Assembly: GCA_013388835.1 (NCBI GenBank)
Contig: JACAEL010000012.1
Coordinates: forward strand, 25,839 to 89,838
Reading direction: 5' to 3'
Source of the DNA: Candidatus Thorarchaeota archaeon
GTDB lineage: Archaea; Asgardarchaeota; Thorarchaeia; Thorarchaeales; Thorarchaeaceae
DNA: 64,000 bases
Of this stretch, positions 27,687-36,136 are shown piece by piece (the stretch's first letter is position 1; each line of letters begins with the position of its first letter). The translations under genes and the position numbers were made by a program. The notes beneath the pieces are model-generated. The model saw nothing but the letters and a program-made list of their open reading frames with translations, had not been told where the DNA came from and did no database searches.

Positions 27687-29957
27687 TCATCTTGTCTCAG
27701 CGGTCATGTGCCGCACTACCTCAGGCAGACTCCACTTCAACTCGAGTGTGAGAGCTCCATTCTCCGGTCCGGGGCATCTCCTCACACAGGTCCGGCAAGC
27801 AACACAGAGCCACAGGTCAACCTCCACCCGACCGAAGCCCGGTGAGTCCTTCTTCAGTACAATCTGCCCCACAGGACGACTGACTGCCAGACCACGGAGT
27901 GTATTGTAGAGGAGTGCACGATTTGTGGGCAGCTTCTGGACTGAACTCTCTGGAATTCTGAAGATCTCCTCCAAGTCAATCTTCGGTCGGAGGAAGATGG
28001 CGTCCTCCGGACAGGACAGCTCACAGGACTTGCAACCAAGACACTTCGACTGGTCCCAGTTGATTGTGCCAAAGCCTAGGAGAGGTGCATAGCCCATCAT
28101 GTCTCGGTACTCGTCAAGCACGGACGGTACGTCGATGTCAATCAGGTCATCGATTGTCACTTTTGGTCGCGTGCTTGGGATTCGTGCCCGAGTCCGATAG
28201 GCCATTGCCACAGCAGTCTTCGCCTTGTCCTCCACTTCCTGCAGGATGGCCTCAGCGACTGGCGAGCCACCGACTCTCACACGGGCCAGTTTGTCGCGGG
28301 CTCTTGAGAAGACCTCTAGAGAGTTTGCAAGTCTGCCGATGTCCTGCGGCTTCAGGTCCTGGAGGATTCTACTCAGTTCACTCTTGGCCTCCGCCAGCTG
28401 TAGAGCAATCTCTGATACCACCTTGAGTGTCACTTCGGACTCCGAGGGTACGCGAGGCACATCGTACAGCACATAGCCATGCGTCTCGCCCACAGTGGTG
28501 AGGAGCTCGTCGCGTTTCATCCTCAGAAGATGACTGAGGACACGGTTCTGGGGTATCCTTGACTTCTCAGCCAAGTCCTTCGCGGACATGGCACCATGTT
28601 CCCGTATTAGCAGGAGTATGATGCCGCGCTCGATCTCATTGTCGAGATAAGTGTCCATGATGCGCTTGTACACGTCAGGGTCCAGCTTCTCACCGTAGGC
28701 ATTAGTTCCCGTCACAAGATGGGGGCCCTTCTCAAGGGCAATCTTCAGCCTGAAGCGAGCAAAGGCCTCAAGACCAGCTGACACGAGAAGACGAAGCTCT
28801 TCCGACTTGTCTGATGTCTTGGCTTTCAGGAGCGACTCCGTGACTGAGCCCACCAGTTCCCTGAGCCTGTTCACCGGCTCGGACAGCTTCGTCTCGTCGT
28901 ACTCGCTGAGCAGCTGAAGTCGTCCGTGGACACGCTCTAGTCGTTCCAGCACCACCTTGACCGTATTCGATGACTCTCCCTCAAGAGAACGAACCATTCC
29001 CCTCAACTGCTGCAGGATTCCTTTTACGACCATTGTGGTCTGGGGAGGTGTCGCAAGCACCGCAGCAAAGACCGGTGCACCACCATTAAGACCGACCATT
29101 TCCACCTCGCTTCTCTGAATCATGCTCACTATTGCCGACTGTATCTCCTTTGGTGTGGTCTCAATCAGACTGGCAAGCTGCGGCACCGTCTTCGAGCCAG
29201 TACTACCTAGAGTGAGCAGAATCATACCACGGTACAGCTCTTGCAGGAGGTTCCTTGTCACCAGCCGTTTGAACTCGGCCTCATCGATTCGTCCCTCTCT
29301 CTTCCCACGCTTCAGCTGGGCTGCGACCCTGAGGAATGGTCCATATCGAGTCTTGTTGCCAATCTTCTGCAGAGACTCCAAGGCCTCGTCAGGGTCCCCT
29401 TCCAGTGTTGAGAGCATCTGGGCGACAGAACTCGCCATCTGCTTGACATCTGAGAGAGCCGCCTCCGACGCGGACCTTGCGTTCTCCTCGTAGGCTGATA
29501 CAGTTGCCTCGATCTGTTGGACGAGAGCAGGTAGCTGTTGCAACACCTCGGTCACATCGATACGCGACTCCGACGTGCTCGGGCCTTCACCCTGGGCCAT
29601 CGCCTCCAGAGTGGAGGCTAGAAGCGCCCGCAGACCAGAGACTCCGCTGAGTCTCGACACCTCGTCGGCTCTCTGAAGCTTCAGTACTGCCTCTCTGATG
29701 AGTGCTCTATCGGAAATGCCATTGACTAGTCCTGTCCGCTGAACAGCATTGAGCAAGTCCTCAAAGTACGCGTCAGGAAACGACAGTATGCTCTCGACAA
29801 TCGGAGAGATACTGGCCTTCAGCGAGGCTATCTCCTCGTTGACTCTACTGAGTGGTATGGCGGCCTCTTCTTTCAGTCCCCCGAGAGAGAGAATCATGTC
29901 CAGCATGCGCCGCCTCTTCGGGGCCATCTCCCGGTCATCGTACATCTCTGCGATCAA
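27687..29957 (-). CDS. large Hdr-operon protein with two winged-helix-like segments and a C-terminal two-cluster ferredoxin domain
   Basis: 756 residues. The TTG at 29957 is preferred because it overlaps the hdrA stop (TTGA) and has GGAGG 7 nt upstream; ATGs at 29945 and 29927 are alternatives. Residues 1-240 and 300-440 are helical and coiled-coil-like. Segments 243-300 (RGMILLTLGSTGSKTVPQLA) and 444-501 (ERGIILLLIREHGAMSAKDL) look like winged helices. Cysteines at about 639/642/645/649 and 718/721/724/728 form two [4Fe-4S] motifs (CLGCKSCELSCP, CVACRTCVRRCP). I know no described protein of this design. As the last gene of the Hdr operon it may be a scaffold, electron wire or redox-sensing regulator; all three are inference. 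Confidence 0.85.
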   Translation of the reverse strand: MIAEMYDDREMAPKRRRMLDMILSLGGLKEEAAIPLSRVNEEIASLKASISPIVESILSFPDAYFEDLLNAVQRTGLVNGISDRALIREAVLKLQRADEVSRLSGVSGLRALLASTLEAMAQGEGPSTSESRIDVTEVLQQLPALVQQIEATVSAYEENARSASEAALSDVKQMASSVAQMLSTLEGDPDEALESLQKIGNKTRYGPFLRVAAQLKRGKREGRIDEAEFKRLVTRNLLQELYRGMILLTLGSTGSKTVPQLASLIETTPKEIQSAIVSMIQRSEVEMVGLNGGAPVFAAVLATPPQTTMVVKGILQQLRGMVRSLEGESSNTVKVVLERLERVHGRLQLLSEYDETKLSEPVNRLRELVGSVTESLLKAKTSDKSEELRLLVSAGLEAFARFRLKIALEKGPHLVTGTNAYGEKLDPDVYKRIMDTYLDNEIERGIILLLIREHGAMSAKDLAEKSRIPQNRVLSHLLRMKRDELLTTVGETHGYVLYDVPRVPSESEVTLKVVSEIALQLAEAKSELSRILQDLKPQDIGRLANSLEVFSRARDKLARVRVGGSPVAEAILQEVEDKAKTAVAMAYRTRARIPSTRPKVTIDDLIDIDVPSVLDEYRDMMGYAPLLGFGTINWDQSKCLGCKSCELSCPEDAIFLRPKIDLEEIFRIPESSVQKLPTNRALLYNTLRGLAVSRPVGQIVLKKDSPGFGRVEVDLWLCVACRTCVRRCPGPENGALTLELKWSLPEVVRHMTAETR

Positions 29958-32119
29958 TTTGATGCCTCCATCCACTTCCCTGCAGTGCCTCTGTGCACAG
30001 GTGTAGGACCTAGCTCCTTCGCCCGTCTGGTCATCTCCTGAACCGCGCGTATGAATCGTTCGGGCTCTGCACTGAACATCCGGAACATCTCCACTCGCAG
30101 ACCCTCCCAACCTATCGCATTCAAGATGTCCTTTGCAACATCCACCTGTGCTTGAGCTATCTCATTGCCGGTCCCTCCGATGTGACACCGGTCGGTTTCA
30201 CAGGCGGCAATCATTACGGTGCTCGCACCATATTCGAACGCCTTCAATATGTCAATGATGCTGACGCGTCCCGCACAAGGCACAGGGATTAGGCGAGTAC
30301 TGGCGGGATACTTCATACGCCGAGTGCCAACAATGTCAATTGTCGAGACCGAACACTCTTCACAGTGGAAGCACAAAGTGATGGGGTTCTCTGCGCCAGC
30401 GCCATCCAAGGTGGACTGAATCTGGGACCACAGCTGCTCGTTCGTCAGGAAGTTCAGTTGCGTGGCACCAGACGGACAGAGGCTCTGACAGACCCCACAC
30501 GCGTGGCAGTTGAGCGTGTCAATTGAGGCCTTGAACAGCAACTTCTGTTCTGCGCTTGCCTCTTCCGCCTCCTTCTGCTCGATCATCAGTGGTACGCCGC
30601 GCGGACACTGTTGTGCGCACAGACTGCAGCCCACACACTCGTCGACGTTGAGTACCGCGCCCCTAGCTAACCGCTCAATCGCGCCATCCTGCAGCTCGTT
30701 GTGAATCATGAGAGCGCCTGCTTGTGCATCGGTCACCGCCTCAAAGACAAACTGTGGCCTGGTCACCGCGCCCACTGCAACAACACCCCTTCTGCGGGTC
30801 TCAGTCCGCCTCAGCTTACCGTAGAGCTCCTTCACATGGCCGTCATACTCGACTGCAAAGCCCAGGGTCTCTGAGAGCTCGGACACCCCGTCAGGAGGTA
30901 GAATGGCTGAAGACAGCACCACGAGGTCTGGTGAGACCTCGAAGTACTTGTTCAAGAGTGAGTCATAGAAACGGACGCGAGTTCGACCTCCGGCCTCCCA
31001 CACCGCACCAACTCGGCCCCGGATGTAGTCCACTCCTTTCTCGCGTGACTCCTTGTATATCATCTCGTTCTCAAATGGAACGCGGATGTCCATGTAGATG
31101 ACTCGGACATGAACGCTTGGGTCCGCCTTGACTATCTCAAGGGCGTTGTCAATGGCGAATGTGCAGCAGAGCTTGCTACAGTCCCGTTTGTGATCCTCGG
31201 ACCTGCTACCCACACACTGGACCATTACGACCTCCTTTACGGGTCCGCCGTCCGACCTGCGTGACAGATGCCCCTCTGAGAGCATTGTCGAGAGCTCAAA
31301 CTGCGTCACCACATCGGGATTCACGCCATACCGGTACTCGTCCATCCCCTCAGGTTTGAACTCCTTGAAGCCCATTGCGAGGACTATGGCAGATGTGTCG
31401 ATATCATACTCCTCGCCCGACTCGGAGACACAGTGTACAGTGAATGCCCCCATCTCACCCTTCACGAACTTGACCTGTGTCTTCGTCTTGATGGTGATGT
31501 TCTCTGAGGACTTGAGCCGCTCCATTCTGCTCTTCAGCAGTTCTTGTCCGGGTATTCCCGTTGGTGCAACCACAGGAAGACGTACGACGTGCCCACCGAG
31601 ATGTCCCTCCTTTTCAATCAAGGTCACCTTGTACCCCAGTCCGGACAGACAGAGCGCAGACTCGATTCCAGCGATGCCGCCACCAATCACAGTCACATGT
31701 TTCGGGACGGTCTTGTGTTCTTTCGTCAGTGGTTTTGAACGCACCGAGAGAGCAAGCGTGCCTCGAATCATGTCAAGGGACTTGCTAGTGGCCTCATTGG
31801 GATCTGGGTGTACCCATGCAGAGTGCTCTCGGATGTTCACGTACTGAATCTGAGAGGGGTCCAGTCCGTTCGAGAGCAGATAGGCATCAATGCGGGGTTT
31901 GATCTTCTGACTAGTGCATGCTGCGATTACCAGCCGCTCCTGCCCTCCTGCGACGAGCGACTTGATTCGCTCAAGACCGACTTCTTGACACAGCAGGTCA
32001 TGTACCTCGACGCCTCCGGCGAACTCGTATCCGGACACCTCCCGCTTCATATCATCAAAGTCAAGACCCAGGGTATTCCCACAGGTACACAGTAGCACGA
32101 CAGGCTTCTCTGTGGTCAT
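29954..32119 (-). CDS. hdrA: HdrA, heterodisulfide reductase-type flavoprotein with C-terminal MvhD-like domain
   Basis: 721 residues from ATG 32119 (MTTEKPVVLLCTCG); a TTG at 32128 overlapping the previous stop is possible. The order is an N-terminal domain with CTCG and VNIREHSAWVHP, an FAD-binding GGGIAGIESALCLSGLG, the HdrA signature VQCVGSRSEDHKRDCSKLCC, two [4Fe-4S] motifs (CVGCSLCAQQCP, CHACGVCQSLCP), and a fused MvhD-like C-terminus (CFHCEECS, PCAGRVSIIDILKAFEYGA, CETDRCHIGGTGN). HdrA is the electron-bifurcating core of soluble Hdr complexes. The fused MvhD domain would let it take electrons without a separate delta subunit. Confidence 0.93.
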   Translation of the reverse strand: MTTEKPVVLLCTCGNTLGLDFDDMKREVSGYEFAGGVEVHDLLCQEVGLERIKSLVAGGQERLVIAACTSQKIKPRIDAYLLSNGLDPSQIQYVNIREHSAWVHPDPNEATSKSLDMIRGTLALSVRSKPLTKEHKTVPKHVTVIGGGIAGIESALCLSGLGYKVTLIEKEGHLGGHVVRLPVVAPTGIPGQELLKSRMERLKSSENITIKTKTQVKFVKGEMGAFTVHCVSESGEEYDIDTSAIVLAMGFKEFKPEGMDEYRYGVNPDVVTQFELSTMLSEGHLSRRSDGGPVKEVVMVQCVGSRSEDHKRDCSKLCCTFAIDNALEIVKADPSVHVRVIYMDIRVPFENEMIYKESREKGVDYIRGRVGAVWEAGGRTRVRFYDSLLNKYFEVSPDLVVLSSAILPPDGVSELSETLGFAVEYDGHVKELYGKLRRTETRRRGVVAVGAVTRPQFVFEAVTDAQAGALMIHNELQDGAIERLARGAVLNVDECVGCSLCAQQCPRGVPLMIEQKEAEEASAEQKLLFKASIDTLNCHACGVCQSLCPSGATQLNFLTNEQLWSQIQSTLDGAGAENPITLCFHCEECSVSTIDIVGTRRMKYPASTRLIPVPCAGRVSIIDILKAFEYGASTVMIAACETDRCHIGGTGNEIAQAQVDVAKDILNAIGWEGLRVEMFRMFSAEPERFIRAVQEMTRRAKELGPTPVHRGTAGKWMEASN

Positions 32120-32124
32120 CTCAA

Positions 32125-33396
32125 TCAACGCCTCCCTGCCAGTATCTTCATTACTACTGCTCTGGCCTGCGTCACACTCTCGGGGACTTCCGCCGGACCC
32201 AGTGCAGCACCACATGCGTAGACGCCCGCTCCGACAACGACTTCCTCCTCTGTGGCAATGTCAAGAGGTGTCACATAGCCGCGCGAAGCCGAGAGACCAA
32301 CCATCTTGAGAAGGTCCGAGAACCCCTCAGCGGGCTCCAGTGCCGAGGAGAGCACCAACAGGTCCAGACTGAATCGGAGATACCTGTCGAGCAGGCTGTC
32401 ATACACAGTCACATCAACTCCACCGTCCTTCCCTGCCTCCACCCGGCTTACTCGTCCACGGATAAAGTCCACTCCAGACTCACGTGCCTCGCGGTAGTAT
32501 CGCTCATGACGGTCGTATGTCCGGATGTCCATATAGACGACCAACACCTGTGAACAGTCACGCTCACGTGCTGCAACAACAGCGTGCTTGAGAGCAAAGA
32601 CACAGCATATCTTAGAACAGTAGGGATAGTGATTCTCGTCTCTGCTGCCGACACACTGAACCATCATGACACGTCTTGCGGGTTTTCCGTCAGATGGGCG
32701 CACCACCGCGCCCCCGCTTGGACCATTTGGGTCCAGTATCTTTGCAAACTCAAGCTGTGTGACCACATCTGGAATCCTGCCATAGCCATATTCATCGATG
32801 CTGGAGGGCTTCATCTCATGGTATCCAGCTGCAATCACAATGTCGGACACCGTGAGCGAGTCTTCCCTTGGCTTTGCATCAAGGTCAATCGCATTTGTGG
32901 GGCACTTCTGGGCGGCTTCCTTCGCTCGGTCGTCTTCTAGGGCCGGATTGAACACAACACACTGGGGTTGGCACTGCGGCGACGGGAAGGAGAAGGCTTT
33001 GGACACCTCAATACAGACACCACAGAGTGTGCACTTCTTTGGGTCCACATATTGTGGGGCGGACCTGAGTGTGACGAGGAACTGACCCGGTCTTCCACTG
33101 ATGCTGTGCACTGTGGTACCAATTCTGAGATCGAGGTTTGGCTGGTCGATTAGGGCACTTCTGTAGAAACACTTGCGTATGCCCGGCCGCCACCGGTTCC
33201 CCTCGAAGCAGTAGAAGCAGTCATCTGTCGGAAACGCTCTGTAGAGGTCCAGTGCGTTCCCTCCAGCGGTCAGCTGGCGCTCGACAAGAATGGCCTTTAT
33301 GCCTGAGTCAGCCAGTTCTGTGGCCACAGTCATCCCAGCCACACCTGCGCCAATGATCAGCACCGGGTAATCCACAGTCTTTGTCACCTCGGTCAA
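32125..33396 (-). CDS. second, shorter HdrA-like flavoprotein
   Basis: 423 residues. It has the FAD-binding LIIGAGVAGMTVATELADSG, the HdrA hallmark VQCVGSRDENHYPYCSKICC, and a C-terminal VVVGAGVYACGAALGPAEVP, but lacks the N-terminal HdrA domain and the C-terminal ferredoxin/MvhD modules of the longer paralogue. An inserted cluster region holds CTLCGVCIEV ... PQCQPQC ... KCPTNAI. A cysteine-rich segment DDCFYCFEG follows the FAD motif. It overlaps hdrB by 4 bp (ATGA) and abuts hdrA. A short plus long HdrA pair probably forms a heterodimer. Confidence 0.9.
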   Translation of the reverse strand: MTEVTKTVDYPVLIIGAGVAGMTVATELADSGIKAILVERQLTAGGNALDLYRAFPTDDCFYCFEGNRWRPGIRKCFYRSALIDQPNLDLRIGTTVHSISGRPGQFLVTLRSAPQYVDPKKCTLCGVCIEVSKAFSFPSPQCQPQCVVFNPALEDDRAKEAAQKCPTNAIDLDAKPREDSLTVSDIVIAAGYHEMKPSSIDEYGYGRIPDVVTQLEFAKILDPNGPSGGAVVRPSDGKPARRVMMVQCVGSRDENHYPYCSKICCVFALKHAVVAARERDCSQVLVVYMDIRTYDRHERYYREARESGVDFIRGRVSRVEAGKDGGVDVTVYDSLLDRYLRFSLDLLVLSSALEPAEGFSDLLKMVGLSASRGYVTPLDIATEEEVVVGAGVYACGAALGPAEVPESVTQARAVVMKILAGRR

Positions 33397-34268
33397 CCTG
33401 TCAGATGTGCGAGGATGCCATCAGCAGGCACACGGTTCATGCTCAACCCCAGCTCATCCTCACCAATACCCATGGCAAGACCAAGCAGCTGTGGATACAT
33501 GAGGACCGGCAGGTCGTAGGTCTCCCCGTAGCTCTGTTTGAGCCCGAGCTGCTGCAAGTCGAGTTGGTTGCCGCATGCAGGGCATATGACGGTGGCGAAC
33601 TCCGCACCGGACTCCTTCATCGACTTGATCTTGTCACGAGCCAGTCTTATGGCCAGTGACTCATTCACTGGCAGCACAGTGGCACCGCAACACTGTTTCC
33701 ACAAGGGATACTCAACCACTCTTGCACCAGTCACCTCGACAAGCTCTCTGAGTATCTCTGGTCTAAACCCGGTCACATCTGCGGGTCGCAACACATGACA
33801 GCCAAAGTGAATTGCGACTCCAACACCGTCCAGAGGCTTGGTGACTCTCTTGCGAATCTCATCTGTCCCAATGTCAGTGTACATGGCCTCAACAATGTGA
33901 CGGACTCGAACAGTGCACTTCAGTTGCAGCCCCTCTTTCTTCAGCTCTTCATTGACTCTACCAAGGTCCGTGCTATCGTGCTTGAGGTGGTGGAGAACGT
34001 CCTTCAGTGAACCAAAGCATCCGTTGCAGGGCGTGACTATGTCATTGCCATTCTTCTCGCCAATTGCAAGTGTCCTAGCATTGACAGTCAGCCATCCAGA
34101 GTAGTCAATTGCCCGCAGATTAGGGCTTCCACAGCATGCAACCCCCTCCATGTAGTGGAGCTCCATCCCAAGGGCCTTCGCAACCTTGAGCATGGAGGCC
34201 TCATAGTTGGGATAGTTCGCCGGGACGCTGCAGCCCATATACAGACTATAGGACGGCATCTCAGTCAC
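33393..34268 (-). CDS. hdrB: HdrB, heterodisulfide reductase subunit B
   Basis: 291 residues (an internal ATG at 34259 is also plausible). Two complete CCG domains are present: LYMGCSVPA ... VACCGSPN ... PCNGC, and HFGCHVLRP ... QCCGATVLP ... CPACGN. These bind the two non-cubane [4Fe-4S] clusters that reduce disulfides in HdrB. The length is typical. It overlaps hdrC by 8 bp and the short hdrA by 4 bp. Whether the substrate is CoM-S-S-CoB or another thiol is unknown; no methanogenesis genes are in the window. Confidence 0.95.
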   Translation of the reverse strand: MTEMPSYSLYMGCSVPANYPNYEASMLKVAKALGMELHYMEGVACCGSPNLRAIDYSGWLTVNARTLAIGEKNGNDIVTPCNGCFGSLKDVLHHLKHDSTDLGRVNEELKKEGLQLKCTVRVRHIVEAMYTDIGTDEIRKRVTKPLDGVGVAIHFGCHVLRPADVTGFRPEILRELVEVTGARVVEYPLWKQCCGATVLPVNESLAIRLARDKIKSMKESGAEFATVICPACGNQLDLQQLGLKQSYGETYDLPVLMYPQLLGLAMGIGEDELGLSMNRVPADGILAHLTG

Positions 34269-34809
34269 CTCCCTTTGTCAGCCGACCAGTCCTCGTCCCC
34301 TGCAAGATGCTCTTCACAGCCTCTGTTGACAGGCCCGGAACAGAGGGCTCAAGCCCCAAGTCTTCTCTTTCCCAGTCTGCAGTCACAACGTAGAGTTGGC
34401 CCTTGTCCACGAGCTCCTTGGCTAGAGCAACAATCTTCTCGGGCACGATGCCTCTCTCCGCAGCGAGATTCTTGCAGTCGAAGAGTATGTCGGTCACGCG
34501 GACCTTCTGAGGACATCTCTCCTGGCACTGGAAACAGGTCAAGCATTCCCAGATCTCTTTTGAGTTCAGGACTTCCTCACGCATTCCGAGTAGAATCATC
34601 CGAATCAACTGATGTGGCTTGTAGAGCCACTGGTTAGCGATGGGGCAGGCAGCTGTGCATGTTGAACACGCAAAACATGCTGAGAGCTCATCCGCATCTG
34701 GCATACTGCGTATCTCCTCGCGGAACGAGGGGTCCAGTCGAGACATGTCTATGGGCTCGATGAGTGTAACAGGGATTCGAGGTTTGGTGTCGGTTTCTGC
34801 CATTGCCAT
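34261..34809 (-). CDS. hdrC: HdrC, heterodisulfide reductase subunit C
   Basis: 182 residues from ATG 34809 (MAMAETD; 34803 and 34827 also in frame). Two [4Fe-4S] motifs, CFACSTCTAACPI and CLTCFQCQERCPQ, with the HdrC order of helices between them. It carries electrons from HdrA to HdrB. It is the first gene of the five-gene leftward operon, with an AT-rich promoter about 55 nt upstream. Length and spacing are typical. Confidence 0.94.
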   Translation of the reverse strand: MAMAETDTKPRIPVTLIEPIDMSRLDPSFREEIRSMPDADELSACFACSTCTAACPIANQWLYKPHQLIRMILLGMREEVLNSKEIWECLTCFQCQERCPQKVRVTDILFDCKNLAAERGIVPEKIVALAKELVDKGQLYVVTADWEREDLGLEPSVPGLSTEAVKSILQGTRTGRLTKGGD

Positions 34810-34865
34810 GCCACCGCCACGAAGCACGAGGCGTTGTAAGCTGTAGAGGCTCGGAGTTTCGAGCC

Positions 34866-34875
34866 AATATTAAAA
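34866..34875 (-). promoter_or_regulatory. TATA box of the hdrCB-A2-A operon
   Basis: On the minus strand the sequence reads TTTTAATATT, the most AT-rich decamer between the hdrC start and the next gene. It lies 57 nt upstream of ATG 34809, giving a leader of about 30 nt. Assigned by composition and position. Confidence 0.5.
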
Positions 34876-35023
34876 GTTGAGGTCTGGCGAGGAATAAGAA
34901 CAATAAGGCCGCTCGCAAGGTCTTGAACGGAGTCCCACAGCGTCGAAGACACGCCGCCTCGCATATGTGTCCAGTTGTGGAATGAGAGGTCCTAGAGGGA
35001 ATGCCTAGTACGACGGGACACAC

Positions 35024-35227
35024 CTACGTATCAGGCAGACCTCTTCGGTATATCAGCAGGACGATCCCGGACATGGTGAGTATGACGAGCACTTCATAGA
35101 GGATTACATGACCGAGTGTGTAGCCGCTGAGCAGGGGTATCTCAAAGAACCTGACAGCAGTGGCCAATGCAAGGCCAATCGAGATGATCCAAGCAATGAT
35201 CAGAACCCACTTGTTCTTCGGTGGCAT
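35024..35227 (-). CDS. small two-helix membrane protein
   Basis: 67 residues with two hydrophobic helices (LIIAWIISIGLALATAVRFF and HVILYEVLVILTMSGIVLL), a basic N-terminus (MPPKNKW) and a basic C-terminus (YRRGLPDT). No family recognised. It is the last gene of the leftward replication/transcription cluster, 22 bp after the coiled-coil gene, so co-transcription is likely even if a functional link is not. Confidence 0.6.
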   Translation of the reverse strand: MPPKNKWVLIIAWIISIGLALATAVRFFEIPLLSGYTLGHVILYEVLVILTMSGIVLLIYRRGLPDT

Positions 35228-35249
35228 GACTGAACACCCTGTATAGATG

Positions 35250-35540
35250 TCACTTATCGTTTTCTAAAGCGCGGATGACTGCTTGGAGCTGTTCTTGAAG
35301 CGAGTCCAGGATGGACACGATGGAGCGCCCGAACAGTGCTCCTTGCTGAATGAGATACGCCCGCAGGTCTGTGACATCGCCATGGACTGCAGCGAGTGTC
35401 CGCTTGCCTTCTTCACTCAGGAGGCACATGACATCACTCACGGTCACTTGGAACCGAGAACTCATTGCTTCAACATCTCTCTTTGACTGCGCAAGCCTGT
35501 TCGCGAGCTCCTGGAGCTGCTGTCTGTGGGACTCTGTCAT
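35250..35540 (-). CDS. small helical/coiled-coil protein downstream of gins51
   Basis: 96 residues, almost wholly helical, with heptad-like leucines (LQELANRLAQSKRDVEAM, then SILDSLQEQLQAVIRALE). No motif recognised. Its start overlaps the gins51 stop by 4 bp (ATGA), so translation is coupled to a replisome gene. Being small, soluble and coupled, it is a candidate accessory factor of the GINS/primase module; that is inference from context. Confidence 0.65.
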   Translation of the reverse strand: MTESHRQQLQELANRLAQSKRDVEAMSSRFQVTVSDVMCLLSEEGKRTLAAVHGDVTDLRAYLIQQGALFGRSIVSILDSLQEQLQAVIRALENDK

Positions 35541-36136
35541 CGGTTGCTACGCTCCTCCATTGCGACGCGTACTGCTGTTCCATCGCGTAACCATGCCTGG
35601 ACATTCTCTCGGGGAAGACTGGCTATGTCCTCCTTCTTGAACGGACCGTAAGTGCGTTCGTCGAGGCCCATGAAGGGGGTACTAATGGGTCGAAGGAATC
35701 GTACGACCACATACTCGATCTTCTCCGTGTCATCACTACCTGCTGCATCAGAGGGACGTTGAGGCATGTGTCCCTCCAGCAGGTCCTTCAGAAACTCGGC
35801 ATGCTCTGCAAGACCTCTCGATAGTCGATTGTAGAGGTCCTCCTCGGCCAGAGTCATTGTGCCCAGGGGCCTTCGCTGAGCAAGTGCGGCTCGGACTATC
35901 TTCTCTCTACGCAGCACCATGAGATCTCTGAGCATGTAGTCCAGATTTCTAATCTCACTCACGAGCAAGTCTGCTTGGAGTCGGTCTTCAGCAGGCACCT
36001 CTGTGAGCATGAGGCGCACCTTGCTGAGGTACTGGACCATCTTGCCAAGTCTGAGGTCTTCGAGACTCTGAAGGTCCGGCTCTCGAACCTCGTTCTCCCA
36101 AGCTCTGAGAATGTCGTCATATCCAATCTCACTCAA
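35537..36136 (-). CDS. archaeal GINS complex subunit (Gins51 type)
   Basis: 199 residues. The N-terminal helical A domain (WENEVREPDLQSLEDLR, KVRLMLTEVPAEDRLQ) is followed by a short C-terminal B domain (VVRFLRPISTPFMG, RTYGPFKKEDIASLP, LRDGTAVRV). A-then-B order is that of Gins51 (Sld5/Psf1 related). GINS joins MCM and the GAN/Cdc45 nuclease in the archaeal replicative helicase. It overlaps priS by 8 bp, the classic archaeal gene pair. The variable linker (residues about 120-140) is acidic. Confidence 0.9.
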   Translation of the reverse strand: MSEIGYDDILRAWENEVREPDLQSLEDLRLGKMVQYLSKVRLMLTEVPAEDRLQADLLVSEIRNLDYMLRDLMVLRREKIVRAALAQRRPLGTMTLAEEDLYNRLSRGLAEHAEFLKDLLEGHMPQRPSDAAGSDDTEKIEYVVVRFLRPISTPFMGLDERTYGPFKKEDIASLPRENVQAWLRDGTAVRVAMEERSNR

